A DNA stretch of 8,106 nucleotides from an uncultured Porphyromonadaceae bacterium (GTDB lineage Bacteria; Bacteroidota; Bacteroidia; Bacteroidales; Muribaculaceae): contig CABQCA010000106.1 of NCBI GenBank assembly GCA_902462525.1, forward strand, positions 1 to 8,106, given 5' to 3'. This document shows positions 5,525 to 8,106 of the stretch, in pieces; position 1 is the first letter of the stretch, and each line of letters starts with the position of its first letter. The notes below the pieces were generated by a model that saw only the letters and a program-made list of their open reading frames with translations, was not told the origin of the DNA and did no database searches. A program made the translations under genes and the position numbers.

Positions 5525-6865
5525 TCAGTTTTCTATAATTGTGAAATCATCAAGGAATATACGTGAGTTATGACCGTTGGGGTTGGCATAGCTCTCTGAT
5601 AGTGTGCCTGGGCCGGTGACGAATACAATCCGCGATTTCGAATCAATGCCTGTTACGTTTATGGAGAACAAAGAGGTCGGATACTGCCATACTTCTATGG
5701 CTGTGGGGTCGATGCCCGGAATCAGCCATGCGAGAGAAGGAAGTGTGAACTGTACGGCGTCGAGAGTCACATCAAGACCGTTTTCGTCCTTATAGGCTAT
5801 TGAATATCCGTTTTCGCCACATTCGCTGCATGAGGTGATGGTGCCTTTGCCCAGAATACCCACATAGAAAATATCGCAGTCGTCGCGGACATTCTTGGTA
5901 GTGCCGTAGCCTAATGCTTTCCATGAAATGGTGGCATTTGTGTTGTCGGCCAGCGATTCGACTGCCGGGGAGGCAACATCGCCGCCATAGCCGCCTTTGC
6001 CGAATTTAATGAAGCCGGTTCGCGAATACAGCCACGTCGACTGTGATGTCCAGCCATGTGCTTTTTCGGCGTCGCTCCATTTGTCGATGCGCACTTCTTT
6101 GGTTTTGCTGCTGGTGTCTATTTTCCAGCCGAAGATTCCGGCATCTGATTCGAGCCAGCTGAAATCGTCGAAGAATGTGGCATAAAGCTGCACAAGGTCG
6201 ATGTCGTTGCGCAGATGGCTGAATTCGCCTTTTCCGGTAATTGACAGCACAGCGTTCAGATTGCGTCCGTTGTTGTTGAGCCGGTCTGCTCTTACTGTCG
6301 CCTTTGTAGCGGACGTCCGGACTGCGGTGAATACCGTTGCGTCTTCTCCGCTAACCGAACAATCCCAGTCGCAGTTCGCTGTCACCGTCACGCTGAGTTC
6401 TCCTCCGGCTCGTTTGAAAGTCAGAAGCCGGGTGTCGACACTGAGGTACGGCTCGCTGCCTTTCTGAACGAAGGCGAATGGTTCGCTTTGCTCCACTCCG
6501 TCGAGAAACACCCTGTATGTTGCCGTACGCGAAATGGGGCTTTCGTTGCCATCGGCGTAGAGATGGATTATTCCGTCGTCTTCGCCTTCCATCGGGAATA
6601 CCCGTGCCCACGATTCTGTTTCTTCATCTGCTGCCGTGAACGACCATCGGCCGGAGGACCGTACAACGGCTTTCTTCCCGTTGGCGAATTTGTCATCACT
6701 CAGGCCCTTTTCCGGTATGCGGTAATTCTCAAGCCCTTCGACTCTGAAGAAGGATTCTCTGACTTTATTATCGTTGTCGTCATCGCTGCAGCCGGTCATC
6801 GATACACCTGCGGCGAACATCATCAGGCCGGCTGCCAGTGTCTTTATTTTTATGTTTGTTTTCAT
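5525..6865 (-). CDS. Surface lipoprotein with BACON-like domains (probable SusE/F-position glycan-binding protein)
   Basis: A 446-residue lipoprotein. Its signal peptide ends in MTGC with the lipobox cysteine at C26, followed by SDDDND, the acidic signal that sends Bacteroidetes lipoproteins to the cell surface. Residues about 36-137 form a BACON-like beta domain (GRWSF, WARVFPMEGEDDG, TATYRVF, AFVQKGSEP). Residues about 138-228 form a clearer one (YLSVDTRLLTFKRAGGELSV, then NCDWDCSVSG). The rest (about 229-446) begins FFDDFSW and ends RIFLDDFTIIEN, a bracket typical of jelly-roll or carbohydrate-binding-like modules. No catalytic motif is seen. The gene starts 10 bp after the SusD-family gene, the usual place of surface glycan-binding proteins in utilisation loci. 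It probably holds substrate for the SusCD transporter. Its ligand is unknown, and the domain limits are estimates by eye. Confidence 0.83.
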   Translation of the reverse strand: MKTNIKIKTLAAGLMMFAAGVSMTGCSDDDNDNKVRESFFRVEGLENYRIPEKGLSDDKFANGKKAVVRSSGRWSFTAADEETESWARVFPMEGEDDGIIHLYADGNESPISRTATYRVFLDGVEQSEPFAFVQKGSEPYLSVDTRLLTFKRAGGELSVTVTANCDWDCSVSGEDATVFTAVRTSATKATVRADRLNNNGRNLNAVLSITGKGEFSHLRNDIDLVQLYATFFDDFSWLESDAGIFGWKIDTSSKTKEVRIDKWSDAEKAHGWTSQSTWLYSRTGFIKFGKGGYGGDVASPAVESLADNTNATISWKALGYGTTKNVRDDCDIFYVGILGKGTITSCSECGENGYSIAYKDENGLDVTLDAVQFTLPSLAWLIPGIDPTAIEVWQYPTSLFSINVTGIDSKSRIVFVTGPGTLSESYANPNGHNSRIFLDDFTIIEN

Positions 6866-6875
6866 GTCGGACTGT

Positions 6876-8054
6876 TTATTGTTCGTTGGCGGTGGGGAAT
6901 ATACCGTTTATTGCCTTGTAGCTCCACCATACAGGCGTTATCATGTCGTTGGCTCCCTGTCGGGCTATGGCTTCGGCCACCCGGTCGGGGTTGGGGCCGG
7001 TAGTTGTAGAGGGATAGGCCATTCGCTGGGGAAGCTGGAATTTGTTGTAGCTCGTACCGGGTCCTATGGTCAGGCGAGGGTAGGAGGTCCGGCGCAGTTC
7101 ATGGTATGCTTCCATTCCTACCCAGAAAAGCGACAGAAATTTCTGCTCCGCGATAAGACGCTCTTTATCTTCATTGTTGTCCCAGCCGGCAAGCCTGCCG
7201 GCGATGAATTTGCTGATGTTTTCTGTGGTAAGAGGTGCTTTGCGTTTGGAGTAGATTTCGTACTGTGCCCACTTCTCGCACGATGCCTTTACAGCGCTTT
7301 CGTAGTAAGAGCGTGCTGTTGTCTCGCCGCCGTCGATAATTCCTTTGTGTGCGGCTTCGGCGAGAATGAACAGTATTTCGGAGTAATCCATGAGGAAATG
7401 CGGTGCATCGTCGCGCACGAGAACGTCGTAGTTGAGATAGGCGGCGCCTTCTCCCACTATACCCGATTCTTCGGGCGTACATCCGGCCTGCGTGCCCGAC
7501 CAGCCGTCAGCCTCGCTGCGCTTGATGCACCAGGTGGTGAGGCGCGGGTCTATCTCGGAACTTGCCTCGTCGGTATAGATGGTCATCTTAAGGAATTGCT
7601 CGGTCACGAGGTAGGCGTTTTTCGAGAATGAATTGACGTCGATTTCTATTGGACGGAACCGGTTGTAGTAAGGATCGACGCCGGTATTGCGCACAATGGC
7701 ACTCTCTGAGTTCGAGGTAAAGACCGGATATTTTGCAGGCGTAGCGATGATTTCATTCATCTTCTCGCCGACGTTCATTTCGCTGCGTCCGCTTACCCGA
7801 CAGAGAAGCCGGAGATAAAGCGAATTGTTGAACTTGCGCCACAGTGTCATGTCGCCGCCGTACATTATATCCATGGTCGGCGAGTCGAATTCCGGCTTGC
7901 CGGCATATATGTCGTTGGCTTCTTCGAGTTCCGAAAACATCTGGCGGTAGACGTCGGCCTGTGTATCGAAACGTGGCTTGTCTATACCTTCGGAACCACG
8001 GAAGGCTTCGGCGTAGGGGATGTCGCCGAACAGATCGGTGAGGTTCGACATCAC
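6876..8054 (-). CDS. RagB/SusD-family outer-membrane protein, 5' end missing or broken
   Basis: Substrate-binding lid of a SusCD-type outer-membrane importer, in the SusD-like_2 subgroup by its motifs. Readable in frame are LTDLFGDIPYAEAF (5-18), MTLWRKFNNSLYLRLLCR (69-86), HFLMDYSEILFILAEAA (219-235), QKFLSLFWVGMEAYHELRR (304-322), LPQRMAYP (341-348) and a final VWWSYKA (375-381). The frame opens at GTG 8054 / ATG 8051, giving 392 residues. Full relatives have roughly 100-140 more at the front, including a lipoprotein signal, and none is present. An in-frame TAA lies at 8069-8067. Another frame is open from the window edge to a TGA at 8053-8051 that overlaps the ATG as TGATG. A frameshift or nonsense mutation, or a sequence error, is the simplest reading. 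The SusC partner would lie upstream, outside the window. The stop is 10 bp before the lipoprotein start. Confidence 0.85.
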   Translation of the reverse strand: MMSNLTDLFGDIPYAEAFRGSEGIDKPRFDTQADVYRQMFSELEEANDIYAGKPEFDSPTMDIMYGGDMTLWRKFNNSLYLRLLCRVSGRSEMNVGEKMNEIIATPAKYPVFTSNSESAIVRNTGVDPYYNRFRPIEIDVNSFSKNAYLVTEQFLKMTIYTDEASSEIDPRLTTWCIKRSEADGWSGTQAGCTPEESGIVGEGAAYLNYDVLVRDDAPHFLMDYSEILFILAEAAHKGIIDGGETTARSYYESAVKASCEKWAQYEIYSKRKAPLTTENISKFIAGRLAGWDNNEDKERLIAEQKFLSLFWVGMEAYHELRRTSYPRLTIGPGTSYNKFQLPQRMAYPSTTTGPNPDRVAEAIARQGANDMITPVWWSYKAINGIFPTANEQ

Positions 8055-8106
8055 GGCAGACGCATCTTAAATAAACTTAACGGCTGTTTGCCAATATAAA
8101 TAGGCC

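Noticed and set aside
6774..7631. Plus-strand open frame of 285 codons opposite the SusD-family and lipoprotein genes
   Set aside because: It lies antisense to two genes with clear family motifs, its product has no recognisable domain, and it would span the gene boundary. It is a shadow of GC-rich coding sequence.

Overview
The window looks like chromosomal DNA of a Bacteroidales bacterium. The marks are a RagB/SusD-type outer-membrane protein, a surface lipoprotein with an SDDD export signal and BACON-like domains, an ECF sigma factor of the Bacteroides-expansion type, promoters of the TTTG / TAnnTTTG class, A/T-rich leaders without clear Shine-Dalgarno sites, and secreted proteins ending in a Por/T9SS-like tail. 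A Muribaculaceae- or Bacteroides-like source is a guess from style; no marker gene is present.

Layout. Bases 1-72 hold nothing I can support. A cation diffusion facilitator (73-969, minus) and an ECF sigma factor (1131-1706, plus) diverge from a 161-bp spacer. Two well-formed Bacteroidetes promoters lie there back to back, with -33 boxes that overlap by one base. The sigma gene converges on a long minus-strand gene run. In transcription order this run is: a SusD-family protein (8054-6876, 5' end broken or cut), a BACON-type surface lipoprotein (6865-5525), a strong hairpin, an unrecognised secreted protein (5431-4607), an organophosphate-type MFS permease (4557-3178) and a secreted phosphodiester glycosidase (3175-1724). 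Gaps between these genes are 10, 93, 49 and 2 bp, and I found no consensus promoter in them, so one operon is plausible.

Working model (inference). The run is the downstream part of a polysaccharide-utilisation-type locus whose SusC would lie beyond base 8106. The SusD-like protein and the lipoprotein would capture a glycan or glycoconjugate at the cell surface. The NAGPA-family enzyme would cleave a sugar-1-phosphodiester bond outside the cytoplasm, and the UhpC/GlpT-like permease would import a released phosphate ester in exchange for phosphate. The 2-bp spacing of permease and glycosidase is the strongest sequence argument for a shared substrate. The sigma factor has no anti-sigma gene beside it, and its link to the locus is unproven.
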